From positions 372,001 through 436,000 of the forward strand of contig CP000699.1 of NCBI GenBank assembly GCA_000016765.1: a stretch of 64,000 nt of DNA, read 5' to 3'. How positions within the stretch are numbered: position 1 is the stretch's first letter; each line of letters begins with the position of its first letter. The stretch comes from Rhizorhabdus wittichii RW1. GTDB taxonomy: Bacteria; Pseudomonadota; Alphaproteobacteria; Sphingomonadales; Sphingomonadaceae. Made by a program: the position numbers and the translations under genes. The notes beneath the pieces were generated by a model that worked only from the letters and a program-made list of their open reading frames with translations, had not been told where the DNA came from and ran no database searches. Shown here in pieces: positions 1 to 8,490 of this stretch.

Positions 1-923
1 CGCTCGGTGCCGCCATAGACCTCCCAGACCCGCTCCGCGCCGATCCGGTCGATCCACCAGCGCTTGACCTCGGCCGGGCAGGGCGCGGCCATGTGGAGCA
101 GGGTGCGGATCGTCGACAGGTCGCGGCCCTCGGTCTCGGCGGCGGGCAGGCGCGCGATCCGGGCCATCATCGTCGGCACCATATAGGCATAGTCGACCCC
201 GTGCCGTTCGACGGCGTCGAGCCAGCGATGCGGATCGAAGCGATCGAGGCAGACGATGTGGCTGCCCTGCGCCAGCGCCATCGTCGTCGTGTTGAACGGC
301 GCCGAATGATAGAGCGGGCCGGGGTTGAGCAGCGTCAGCCGCGGCCCGCGCCGGCATCCCTCCTTGTCGGGGCCCCAGACCGAGGGCAGCGGATCGACGA
401 TCAGCTTGGGCCGGCCGGTGCTGCCGCCGCTGTTGGCGATCTTGCCGGGCGTGGCGACGGCAGGCGGCAAGGAGCCGTCGTCGATGCCGTCGGGCAGCGG
501 ATCGTCGATGGCGTAGAGCCGGTCCGCGTCGACCGGCAGGCCCGGCAATCCGATCACCGCGCGGGGATCGGCGAGCGCGACGATCTCGGCGAACTCGGCC
601 GGGGCCAGCCGTTCGGAAACGGGGCAGGGCGTCGCGCCGATCTTCCACAGCGCGAAGGCGCATTCCAGATAGTCGGGGCGGTTGGCCATCGCCAGCATCA
701 CGCGGTCGCCCGCGGCGATGCCCCGGTCGATCAGGTGCCGCGCGCGCCGGTTGGCGCGCCGCTCGAACGCCGCGAAGCTAAGGCTGCTCTCGCCCAGGGT
801 GAAGGCCGGCCGGTCGGGCGTCGCGGCGGCCTGGGCGCTGAGCAGCATGCCGAGCGGCGCGCCGGCGACGGGCCGGCCGCTGGCGGGGTCGATCCACTCG
901 GCGGGGTCGACCGGCTCAGCCAT
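1..923 (-). CDS. AMP-dependent acyl-CoA synthetase, 3' end outside window
   Basis: This is an AMP-forming ligase that would activate a carboxylic acid to its CoA thioester in the cytoplasm. The 307 visible residues start MAEPVDPAEW. They contain the ATP/AMP-binding loop NSGGSTGRPK near residue 170 and end in VWEVYGGTE, which resembles the adenylate-binding YG(M/G)TE motif of the family. The C-terminal domain lies beyond position 1. The ATG overlaps the end of the upstream SDR gene by 8 bases, so the two are probably translationally coupled in an operon that begins with the DUF1214 gene. The family call is firm, but the acid substrate is unknown. Confidence 0.88.
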   Translation of the reverse strand, partial: MAEPVDPAEWIDPASGRPVAGAPLGMLLSAQAAATPDRPAFTLGESSLSFAAFERRANRRARHLIDRGIAAGDRVMLAMANRPDYLECAFALWKIGATPCPVSERLAPAEFAEIVALADPRAVIGLPGLPVDADRLYAIDDPLPDGIDDGSLPPAVATPGKIANSGGSTGRPKLIVDPLPSVWGPDKEGCRRGPRLTLLNPGPLYHSAPFNTTTMALAQGSHIVCLDRFDPHRWLDAVERHGVDYAYMVPTMMARIARLPAAETEGRDLSTIRTLLHMAAPCPAEVKRWWIDRIGAERVWEVYGGTE

Positions 924-1818
924 CGCCGTCACGGTACATGCGTTCGAGTGTCCCCGCGAGCGGCACCGGCACGAAGCCGTCGCCGAACGGCCAGTCGAGG
1001 AAGCCGGCCGCCGCCATCGTGCCGCCGTCGACATGCAGTGTCGTGCCCGAGACGAAGCGGGCGAGGTCGGACGCCAGGAACAGCACCGCGTCGGCCAGCG
1101 CCTCGGGCGGCGGCTGCTCGCCGCGCGGGATGTACATCGCCATGCCCTGCGGCTTCACCGCATCGGGCAGGCGCATAAACGCCTCGCCATATTCGGGCGG
1201 CAGGCCGTTGATATTGCCCCGGCTCGGGGTGGTGTCGGGCGCGATGCAGTTGAGCCGGATCTTCTCCTTGCCCAGCTCGACCGCCATGGCGCGGGTGAAG
1301 TTGGTGGTCGCCGCCTTGGCCCCGGCATAGACCGAGAAGCCCGCCGCGCCGCGATGCGCCTCGATCGTGGTGAAGCTGACGATGCTGCCGCCGTCGCCCG
1401 AACGGCGGATCAGCGGCACCGCGCGCTGCACCGACTGGACGACATAGCCGTAGTTGCGCTGGATATCGTCGGCGATGGCGGCGCGGCTCGCCTCCATGAA
1501 GGCGCGCCGCCGGGTCCCGCCCGCGACGTTGACGAGGATGTCGAGGCGGCCGAAATCCTTGGCGAGTCGGTCATAATAGGCGTCGAGCGCGGCCTCGTCG
1601 GTCGCGTCGGCGTGGCAGGTCGTGACGGTGCGGCCGAGCGCGCGGGCCGCCTGCGCGGTCTCCTCCATCGCCGCCGCGTCGATGTCGCAGATCGCCAGGT
1701 CGACCCCGGCCTCGGCCAGCGCCGTCGATATCGCCGCGCCGATCCCGAAGCCGCCGCCGACCACCGCCGCGACCTTGCCGCCGAGCCCCGCGCGTTCGTC
1801 GAGGAAACCCGCCATCAT
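916..1818 (-). CDS. SDR-family NAD(P)-dependent oxidoreductase
   Basis: A 300-residue short-chain dehydrogenase, probably oxidising an alcohol or reducing a ketone. It has the Rossmann motif GGGFGIG near residue 20, the NVAGG structural motif near residue 90 and the catalytic Y-x3-K in VYAGAKAA near residue 158. The start is the ATG at 1818, preceded by GGAGAAGG; an in-frame ATG farther upstream lies inside the preceding gene. It sits between a DUF1214 gene (16-base gap) and an acyl-CoA synthetase (8-base overlap). Family confident, substrate unknown. Confidence 0.9.
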   Translation of the reverse strand: MMAGFLDERAGLGGKVAAVVGGGFGIGAAISTALAEAGVDLAICDIDAAAMEETAQAARALGRTVTTCHADATDEAALDAYYDRLAKDFGRLDILVNVAGGTRRRAFMEASRAAIADDIQRNYGYVVQSVQRAVPLIRRSGDGGSIVSFTTIEAHRGAAGFSVYAGAKAATTNFTRAMAVELGKEKIRLNCIAPDTTPSRGNINGLPPEYGEAFMRLPDAVKPQGMAMYIPRGEQPPPEALADAVLFLASDLARFVSGTTLHVDGGTMAAAGFLDWPFGDGFVPVPLAGTLERMYRDGDG

Positions 1819-1834
1819 CCTTCTCCCGTCTGGT

Positions 1835-3007
1835 CTACCATTTGCGGCGGAGTTGCGATCCGATCCGGCGGCGGCGCAGCGCCTCGGCGCGTTCATCGCC
1901 GCCGATCCGGGCCACGCCCTCGGGCAGGTGCCGGTCGAGATCGGCGAATTTCACGCGGGTGACGCTCGGCGTCGGGTGCCCCGAGCAGCGATACCAGCGG
2001 CCGATCAGCATGCCGTATAGATTGCCGCCGGTGTCGAGCCAGTTGGCGACGCCGGGATCGCGATGCGCCAGCACCGCGCGGAACTTGCCGTCGGCGTCGA
2101 CCGTCGCCTGGAGGCCGTTGAGGCTCGACTGGCGATAGACATAGTCGACCTGGTTCCACAGCCCGTCGATCACCTGGATGTTCCAATAGGGCCGCTGCTC
2201 CGGCAGCTCGGATTCGATGATCAGCGCCTCGTCCTCGGCGATGTCGAACACCGTCTCCCAATAGGCTTGCGGCCAGTCCTTGCCGTTGCCCAGTTCCTGG
2301 AAGCTGGTGAGGTTGAAGCGGTTGACGAAGCCCTGCTCGGCGCAGCGGGCGACCGCGCCGATCGAAATCTGCGACAGGTTGCGCGCATAGCCGCCGAACA
2401 GATGGGCGAGCTTCGCGTCGACCTGCGCGGGGGTGAGGGCCGGACGGATCGGCGGCGCGTCGAGACGCTCGATGGCGAGGCGGACGTCGCGTTCGTTACC
2501 CCAGTCGTAGGAGAATTGCCTGACCAGGATGAAGTCGGTTTCCTCAGGTAATTTCAGCCAGTTGCCACGATAACCTACAGGACGTTCGCAGCTGAAGATC
2601 ACCTCGAAACGCCCGTCGGCGTCGATCTCCAGATCGTCGAAGTCATGATTGCCCAGGCCCTTGCCGGGCAGCGGGTCCATGCCGATGATCCTGTTGCCCA
2701 GCGCGAAGCCGGCGACCGGCGCATTGCCGCGCTCGCCGGTCACCCGATAGGTGCCGTTGCCGTCGACCGGGGCGTAATAATAGACCGCGTCGGGGTTGGG
2801 CTGGGCGAGGAACACCGAATTCTCGAAGGGCGCGAATTCGGGATGGTCGGGGGTCGACTGGAACAGCAGGAAATAGCCTTGCGACAGGTTCATCGCGAAC
2901 TGGCGCCACAACTGCGCCTTCATCGCCTCGCTGTCGGGGGAATGGGTGCGGGCGAGCAGTTCCGCCGCCGGTTTGAGCAGGTCCGCATAGTCGGCCCAGT
3001 TCCGCAT
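1835..3007 (-). CDS. DUF1214-domain protein
   Basis: A 390-residue protein of the DUF1254/DUF1214 type, a family with no firmly assigned activity. The C-terminal part has the signature HRDPGVANWLDTGG near residue 318, which recurs as ARDPGIANWVDTGG in the second family member at 22708-23946. No signal peptide is seen. The start MRNWADYADLL follows GAGGAGAG by seven bases; an in-frame extension to 3091 has no ribosome site. It is the first gene of a minus operon with an SDR and an acyl-CoA synthetase and is divergent from a LysR gene, the probable regulator. These proteins often accompany catabolic P450 and sulfatase genes in sphingomonads, but the role is unknown. Confidence 0.82.
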   Translation of the reverse strand: MRNWADYADLLKPAAELLARTHSPDSEAMKAQLWRQFAMNLSQGYFLLFQSTPDHPEFAPFENSVFLAQPNPDAVYYYAPVDGNGTYRVTGERGNAPVAGFALGNRIIGMDPLPGKGLGNHDFDDLEIDADGRFEVIFSCERPVGYRGNWLKLPEETDFILVRQFSYDWGNERDVRLAIERLDAPPIRPALTPAQVDAKLAHLFGGYARNLSQISIGAVARCAEQGFVNRFNLTSFQELGNGKDWPQAYWETVFDIAEDEALIIESELPEQRPYWNIQVIDGLWNQVDYVYRQSSLNGLQATVDADGKFRAVLAHRDPGVANWLDTGGNLYGMLIGRWYRCSGHPTPSVTRVKFADLDRHLPEGVARIGGDERAEALRRRRIGSQLRRKW

Positions 3008-3161
3008 CCCGTCTCTCCTCGCCGGTCCTGGGGCGAGAAAAGCAGCCGCGCGGAGGCATGGACAGCCCGCCGGCCGATCCACCGCATCCATGATGGGCGC
3101 GCCTCTCCCATCATTCGATAGTCAATGATAATGGGTATCCAGCGAGGCCTACTATTCGGGA

Positions 3162-4061
3162 ATGGCGATGGATCGGCTGACGGCGATGGAGGCCTTCGTG
3201 GCGGTGGCGGAGCTGGGCTCCTTCTCGCGCGCGGCGGCGCGGATGCGGATGTCGGCGGCGATGATGACGCTCCATGTCGCGCGGCTGGAGGAGCATCTCG
3301 GCGTGCGCCTGTTCAACCGCACCACCCGCCGCGTCGACCTGACCGAGGACGGCCGCGAGCTGCTCGACCATGCCCGCGCGGCGCTCCATGCCTATGTCCA
3401 GGCGGAGAATGCGCTGAAGCCCGGCAGCGGTTTGTCCGGCCGGGTGAGGATCGACGCGCCGGCCTCGATCGGCCATGGCTTCGTCGTCCCCGCGCTCGAG
3501 CATTTCCACCGGCTCCACCCCGGCATCGTCGTCGATCTGAGCCTCGGCGATCGCGGCACCGTGTTCCGCGCCGACGGCTTCGACATATTGCTGAGGGTGG
3601 GGGAGGCGCCGCTCGCGGGCTGGATCACCGTGCCGCTCGGCGCCACCCGGCTCTGCTGCCTCGCCGCGCCCGACTATCTCGACCGCCACGGCACGCCCGA
3701 GACGCCCGAGGACCTCAACGAGCATCGCTGCATTCTCTATGCGAGCGTCGAGGGGCCGGGCGGCAATCCGTGGAGCTTGGTCCGCAACGGCCGGCGGGTG
3801 CGCATCCGCCCGCCCGCCGCCTTCACCTTCAACGACGGCGCCGCGATCATGGCGATGACCGCCGCGGGCCTCGGCATCGCCCAGAATCTGGAGATGCTGG
3901 CGCATGACGCGCTGCAATCGGGGACGCTGCTGCGGGTGCTGGAGGACTGGACGACGCCGACCCTGCCGGTGGTGCTGATGAGCGCCAAGGACCGCTACGC
4001 GCTGCCCTATGTGCGCGCGGCGATGGATTTCCTGGCGGAGCGGATCGACTGGCGGCTTTAG
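3162..4061 (+). CDS. LysR-family transcriptional regulator
   Basis: A 299-residue LysR regulator. The N-terminal winged helix-turn-helix occupies residues 3-62 (MDRLTAMEAFVAVAELGSFS through LFNRTTRRVDLTEDG), and a periplasmic-binding-protein-like effector domain follows from about residue 90. The gene is divergent from the DUF1214-SDR-acyl-CoA synthetase operon across a 154-base gap. Adjacent divergent control is typical of the family, so that operon is the likely target. An ATG six bases downstream (MDRLT) is an equally good start. The effector is unknown. Confidence 0.93.
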   Translation: MAMDRLTAMEAFVAVAELGSFSRAAARMRMSAAMMTLHVARLEEHLGVRLFNRTTRRVDLTEDGRELLDHARAALHAYVQAENALKPGSGLSGRVRIDAPASIGHGFVVPALEHFHRLHPGIVVDLSLGDRGTVFRADGFDILLRVGEAPLAGWITVPLGATRLCCLAAPDYLDRHGTPETPEDLNEHRCILYASVEGPGGNPWSLVRNGRRVRIRPPAAFTFNDGAAIMAMTAAGLGIAQNLEMLAHDALQSGTLLRVLEDWTTPTLPVVLMSAKDRYALPYVRAAMDFLAERIDWRL

Positions 4062-4102
4062 ATTTGTTCCGAGTTGGATAGAGCGATATCCTCCATCCCC
4101 AC

Positions 4103-4130
4103 CGTCATTCCCGCGAAAGCGGGAATGACG
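4103..4130. repeat. Palindromic intergenic repeat, single unit
   Basis: A perfect 12-base inverted repeat, CGTCATTCCCGC and GCGGGAATGACG, surrounds a GAAA loop. It lies between the convergent LysR and SnoaL-like genes, four bases from the latter's stop codon. The same unit occurs at 30275 and, as variants in pairs, at 51079 and 61989. Placed here it could end transcription from both sides, although no T-run follows. Confidence 0.9.
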
Positions 4131-4134
4131 AATT

Positions 4135-4680
4135 CTAGCGGCTGCGGGTCAGCGGGCGGAGGTAGGAGATGTCGTCCTTGTCGCGACGGTTGGGGCCGGA
4201 CTTGTAGAGCATCGCCTCGGCCTCCTCGGGCAGGCGGTTCTCCATGAACAGCCCGGCCTTCTCGTTGACGCAGACGCGGTGGGCGATCCGCCATTCGCCG
4301 TCGCGCTTCTCGAAGCGGTCGACATAGCGGCCGAAGGCGAGGGTGGGCGGGCCCATCCGGTTCTCGCCCCAGAAGACATAATAGGTCTCGCCATGGGCGG
4401 TGTCGCCGTCCAGCTCCAGGCTGTGGTTGGCGATGATGTGCTGGTGCCTGGTCTGATATTCGCCGTGCCAGCCGATCGCCCAGTCGACGAAGGCGGCGGC
4501 CTCGCCCTCGGCGACGCCATGTTCGTCGAAGGCGTTGGGCCAATAGGCCGACAGCATCAGTTCGCGATCATGCCGGTCGACGCCGCGGGTGTAGCGCAGC
4601 AGGCATTGCTGGATGTCGAAGCGATCCTTCTGCTCGCGCACGAAGGCGATAAGCTCGGGCGTCAGCGCGGCGTCGGACAT
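4135..4680 (-). CDS. SnoaL-like nuclear transport factor 2 family protein
   Basis: A 181-residue single-domain protein with the SnoaL_4/NTF2 fold pattern. The helix FDIQQCLLRYTRGVDRHD near residue 20 is followed by the AYWPNAFDEHG segment and by beta-strand regions containing HQHIIANHSLELDGD and WRIAHRV. Members include small hydroxylases, isomerases and dehydratases as well as proteins of unknown role. The start MSDAALTPEL has AAGGAA upstream; a longer reading frame lacks a ribosome site. It is the last gene of the long minus-strand cluster, 22 bases after the amidohydrolase. The reaction is not known. Confidence 0.85.
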   Translation of the reverse strand: MSDAALTPELIAFVREQKDRFDIQQCLLRYTRGVDRHDRELMLSAYWPNAFDEHGVAEGEAAAFVDWAIGWHGEYQTRHQHIIANHSLELDGDTAHGETYYVFWGENRMGPPTLAFGRYVDRFEKRDGEWRIAHRVCVNEKAGLFMENRLPEEAEAMLYKSGPNRRDKDDISYLRPLTRSR

Positions 4681-4702
4681 GGCGGTTCCTTCGTTCGATC
4701 GG

Positions 4703-6436
4703 TCAGGCGGCGACGGGGGCGGAGCGGCCGCCGCGAACGAGCCGGCCGGGCAGCGCGCCGGTCGGCTCGCCGTTGCGATAGGTGACGACGCCGCTGACGA
4801 TCGTCGCCTCATAGCCGTCGGCGCGCTGCGACAGCCGCCGCCCGCCGGTCGGCAGGTCGTAGCTTGCATGCGGCGCGTGGAGGTGCAGCCGGTCCATGTC
4901 GATCACGTTGAGGTCGGCCTTGTAGCCTGGCTTGATCAGCCCGCGATCGTCGAGGCCCACCGTCCGCGCCGGTTCATAGGCGAGCTTGCGGATCGCATAG
5001 GGCAGCTCGATGCGGCGGTCGGGATCGGCGTCGCGGACCCAGTAGGTCAGGAAATAGGTGGTGTAGGCCGCGTCGCAGATCATGCTGTAATGCGCACCGC
5101 CGTCGCCGAGCGCGGGTACCGTATAGGGATGCTTGACGAGGTGGCGGCCCGAGCTTTCGAACTTCTCGCCCTCGGCATTGCCCATTGGCCGGTAGAGCAC
5201 TTCATGGCCGTCGCGTTCGAGCAGCGCGTCGTAGATCAGCTCCTTGGGGTCGATCCCTTGGGCGCGCGCCTTGGCGGCGATGCTGTCCTCGGCGCTCGGG
5301 TTGTAGTTGGGCGGATCGCCCAGCACGAACAGGGCGTCGAGGTCGGACACGATGAACTTGAAGAAGGGCTGCGGGTCCTCGGGCGATTCCGAGATCAGCC
5401 GCTTGCGGAAGTCGGGGTCGCGCATCCGCGCGACCTTCTGGTCGAGCGGCAGATGCTCGATCTCGCGGAAGCTGGGGTTGAGCGCGAAGGGATGGAGCGA
5501 CAGCTCCAGCCCGAGCAGGCCGCCGGTCGGGCGCGGGATCACCTGCCCGCGAATTTCCAGCCCTTCGGCGTTGGCCTGCTCCAGGTCGGCCAGCGTCTCG
5601 CGCCAGTCGCCCGGCGTCTGCGGGGTCTGCATGAAGGTGAAGGAGACCGGCCGCCCCGAAGTCTTGGCGATGTCGCGCAGCAGGTCGAAGCGCTGGCGCG
5701 CGGTGACGTCGTAGCTCGGCACCATCTGGAACACGCCCTTGCCGGCGTCGCGGAGACCTGCGGCGAGCGCCAGCACCTCCTGGTCCTCGGTCGGCACCGA
5801 CGGCGCCAGCTCGCCGGTGCGGAAACGATGGGCGTAGCTGCGCGAGGTGGTGACGCCCAGCGCGCCGGCCTCGATCGCCTCGGCGGTCAGCCGCCGCATC
5901 TCGGCCAAATCCTGCTCGGTCGGCGGCTCCAGATGCGCGCCGCGCTCGCCCATGACGTAGACGCGCAGCGGCGAGTGGGGGAGCTGCGCGGCGAAGTCGA
6001 TGTCGCTCTCGCGCTTGTCGAGCGCGTCGAGATAGTCGGGAAAGCTCTCCCAGTCGAACGGCACGCCCTCGGCCATCACCACCTCGGGGATGTCCTCGAC
6101 GCCTTCCATCAGCTTGATCATCAGATGATGGTCGCCCGGCTTCACCGGAGCGAAGCCGACGCCGCAATTGCCCATCACCACCGTGGTCACGCCATGGTCG
6201 GACGAGGGCGCCAGCCGGTTCTCCCAGGTGATCTGCCCGTCATAATGGGTGTGGACGTCGACGAAGCCGGGGGTGACGATCCGCCCGCGCGCGTCGATCT
6301 CCTCGGCGCCCTTGCCTTCGACGGTGCCGACCGCGACGATCCGCCCGTCCTTGACCGCGACGTCGGCGGTGAAAGGTTCGCCGCCGGTGCCGTCGTACAG
6401 CGATCCGCCGCGGACGACGATATCGAACTCAGCCAT
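4703..6436 (-). CDS. N-acyl-D-amino-acid deacylase-like amidohydrolase
   Basis: A 577-residue amidohydrolase of the D-aminoacylase/N-acyl-D-glutamate deacylase group. The metal-binding HTHYDGQITWE is near residue 65, and GNCGVGFAP, typical of the group, is near residue 95. The C-terminal part has GDGGAHYSMICD and the closing beta-sandwich strand VIDMDRLHLHAP. The start MAEFDIVVRGG follows GAGGAG by six bases. Close relatives hydrolyse amide or cyclic amide bonds, and in sphingomonads such genes often lie in catabolic clusters without any amino acid substrate. The natural substrate is uncertain. Confidence 0.88.
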   Translation of the reverse strand: MAEFDIVVRGGSLYDGTGGEPFTADVAVKDGRIVAVGTVEGKGAEEIDARGRIVTPGFVDVHTHYDGQITWENRLAPSSDHGVTTVVMGNCGVGFAPVKPGDHHLMIKLMEGVEDIPEVVMAEGVPFDWESFPDYLDALDKRESDIDFAAQLPHSPLRVYVMGERGAHLEPPTEQDLAEMRRLTAEAIEAGALGVTTSRSYAHRFRTGELAPSVPTEDQEVLALAAGLRDAGKGVFQMVPSYDVTARQRFDLLRDIAKTSGRPVSFTFMQTPQTPGDWRETLADLEQANAEGLEIRGQVIPRPTGGLLGLELSLHPFALNPSFREIEHLPLDQKVARMRDPDFRKRLISESPEDPQPFFKFIVSDLDALFVLGDPPNYNPSAEDSIAAKARAQGIDPKELIYDALLERDGHEVLYRPMGNAEGEKFESSGRHLVKHPYTVPALGDGGAHYSMICDAAYTTYFLTYWVRDADPDRRIELPYAIRKLAYEPARTVGLDDRGLIKPGYKADLNVIDMDRLHLHAPHASYDLPTGGRRLSQRADGYEATIVSGVVTYRNGEPTGALPGRLVRGGRSAPVAA

Positions 6437-6506
6437 CTGTCCACTCCTCATGTCCCGCCAAGCCTATTCCCACGTCCGCCGCCCGACAAACGCGCGGCGC
6501 CAGCCT

Positions 6507-7616
6507 TCAGCCCTGTGATATCTGCGCGAAGAAGCGCCCGACATTGTCGGCGAAGGCCGCCGGTTCCTCCAGCGCGGCGAAATGGCCGCCGGCCCTCATC
6601 TCCTGCCAGTCTGCGACATTGAAGGCGCGTTCGGCCGCGCTGCGCGGCGGATAGGGCATGAACTCGGCGGGGTAGAGGGCGAGGCCGGTCGGCACCTCGA
6701 TCCGCTCGCCCGGCCGCGCCTCGGTGAAGATCGTATGGTACATCCAGATCGCCGACTGGACCGCGTCGTTGACCAGATAGGTCATGATGTTGTCGAGCAG
6801 CCAGTCCTTCGGGAAGCGGCTCTCGATGTCGCCGCCGGTGTCGCCCCAGCCGTGGAATTTCTCGCAGACCCAGGCGGCGAAGCCGAGCGGCGTGTCGGCC
6901 AGCGCCAGGCCGATCGTCTGCGGCTTGGTGGCATGTTCCATCATATAGGCGGATTCGCGCAGTTGGATCGCCGACAGCTTCTGCCGATAGGCCGCCGTCT
7001 CGGCATCGTCGCCGTCGGTCGCGGGCGGCGCCATGAACAGGTTGAGGTGGATCGCGCTCACCACGTCGCCATGCCCGGCGCCGAGCGCGGCGGTCACCGC
7101 CGATCCCCAGTCGCCGCCCTGCGCGCCGAAGCGGGGATAGCCGAGCGCCTCGGTCATCAGCCTGCGCCACAGCCGGGCGACGCCGGCGGGGCCGATCGGC
7201 CGGGGCGGGCGGGACGAGAAGCCGTAGCCGGGCAGCGACGGGATGACGAGGTCGAACCCCATCGCCGCCAGCGGCTCGATCACGCCGAGGAATTCGAGCA
7301 CCGATCCCGGCCAGCCATGGGTCAGCAGCAGCGGGAAGGGGCGGGCGGGGCCGGCGCCGCGCACATGGATGAAATGGATGTCGATCCCGTCGATCCGCGT
7401 GCGGAAATGCGGCAACCGGTTGAGCGCGGCCTCGCAGCGGCGCCAGTCGTAGCGGGTGCGCCAATGGTCGAGCAGCCCCGCCAGCCAGCGCGCGTCGGTG
7501 CCGTAGCGCCAGTCGGCATCGTCCTCGGGCGCGTAGCCGACCTCGGACAGGGCGAGCCGGGCGGCGATCCGGTCGAGCTTCGCCTGGGGGACGTCGATGC
7601 GGAGGGGGGTGACCAT
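6507..7616 (-). CDS. Epoxide hydrolase (EHN-type alpha/beta hydrolase)
   Basis: A 369-residue microsomal-type epoxide hydrolase with the N-terminal EHN lid region (residues 1-110, including WRRCEAALNRLPHFRTRIDG). The oxyanion motif LLTHGWPGS follows near residue 100, and the nucleophile-elbow GGDWGSAVT with Asp lies near residue 180. Epoxide opening would suit the P450 genes in the same cluster. The chosen ATG is five bases after the stop of the upstream PF10118 gene, and no strong ribosome site is visible, so translation may be coupled. Substrate unknown. Confidence 0.9.
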   Translation of the reverse strand: MVTPLRIDVPQAKLDRIAARLALSEVGYAPEDDADWRYGTDARWLAGLLDHWRTRYDWRRCEAALNRLPHFRTRIDGIDIHFIHVRGAGPARPFPLLLTHGWPGSVLEFLGVIEPLAAMGFDLVIPSLPGYGFSSRPPRPIGPAGVARLWRRLMTEALGYPRFGAQGGDWGSAVTAALGAGHGDVVSAIHLNLFMAPPATDGDDAETAAYRQKLSAIQLRESAYMMEHATKPQTIGLALADTPLGFAAWVCEKFHGWGDTGGDIESRFPKDWLLDNIMTYLVNDAVQSAIWMYHTIFTEARPGERIEVPTGLALYPAEFMPYPPRSAAERAFNVADWQEMRAGGHFAALEEPAAFADNVGRFFAQISQG

Positions 7617-7621
7617 CGCCG

Positions 7622-8470
7622 TCAGGCCGCCGCGCGGCCCATGTCGCCGCCCTTCTCGAACCGCTCCAGATAGGCGGCCATGCCGCGCGGCTCTGGCCGG
7701 CGGGCGGGGTTGTAGAAGGGCGAGAAGACCTTGAGGATCTCGGCGCCCGCGGTGCTGCGCATATGCGCCTGGAACTGCTTGACGCTCGCCCTGGATCGCT
7801 CGACCTCCTCGGGCGTCATCGACCGGCGATCGGCATCGATCAGCGCCTGGGCGACGCGGTTGGTGTAGGCGCCGAGATGACGGACGGTGCGGACGAAGCC
7901 GTAGCAGCGGTAGAGCCAGCCGTTCCAGAAACGGCCCCACAGGCTGCGGGCATAGAGCGCGCGGAACAGCTGGAAGCAGACCTCGCGATGCTCATATTCC
8001 TCGGCCATGTGCCATTTCCACAGCGCGACCGCCTCATAGTCCGCGCCCTCCAGATAGGGCCGATATTTGTCGAACCACATCACCGCGCCGAGCGAGCCCA
8101 GCGCCTCGAACCCTTCCGAATAGGCGAGGCAATATTTCAGCGAGCGATGGTCGAGCATCTCCTGATATTCGCGCTCGATGCGCCGTTCATGCTCGACGAT
8201 CTCGGGATAGGCCTCCCGGATGCGGCGGTTGAAGCCGGCATGCTGGCGATAATGCTGCGCCTCCTGCGCGATGAAGATGTCGATCACCGCGTGGAGCCGG
8301 GTCTCGCCGGCGGGCAGCGCCGCCTTGGCCTTGTTCATCACCTTGATCAGCCAGGGCTCGACGAACACCGGGATGGTCGAGGAGGCGTTGACGTTGTGCG
8401 CGAACTCGCGGTTCGGCGCCCAATGCGGGCGGACCTGCGAGTAATCGATCTTGGGGATACGGGCTTTCAT
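7622..8470 (-). CDS. PF10118-type metal-dependent hydrolase
   Basis: A 282-residue protein of the predicted metal-dependent hydrolase family (PF10118). Glu/His clusters typical of a helical metal site are EAQHYRQH near residue 67 and EEYEHREVCFQLF near residue 150. No signal peptide is visible. It lies 20 bases after a P450 and five bases before an epoxide hydrolase, in the same operon. The family fold is related to ferritin-like di-iron proteins, so an oxidative role is possible, but the activity has not been defined. Confidence 0.83.
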   Translation of the reverse strand: MKARIPKIDYSQVRPHWAPNREFAHNVNASSTIPVFVEPWLIKVMNKAKAALPAGETRLHAVIDIFIAQEAQHYRQHAGFNRRIREAYPEIVEHERRIEREYQEMLDHRSLKYCLAYSEGFEALGSLGAVMWFDKYRPYLEGADYEAVALWKWHMAEEYEHREVCFQLFRALYARSLWGRFWNGWLYRCYGFVRTVRHLGAYTNRVAQALIDADRRSMTPEEVERSRASVKQFQAHMRSTAGAEILKVFSPFYNPARRPEPRGMAAYLERFEKGGDMGRAAA

Positions 8471-8490
8471 GGGTCCTCTCCTCGCCGCCG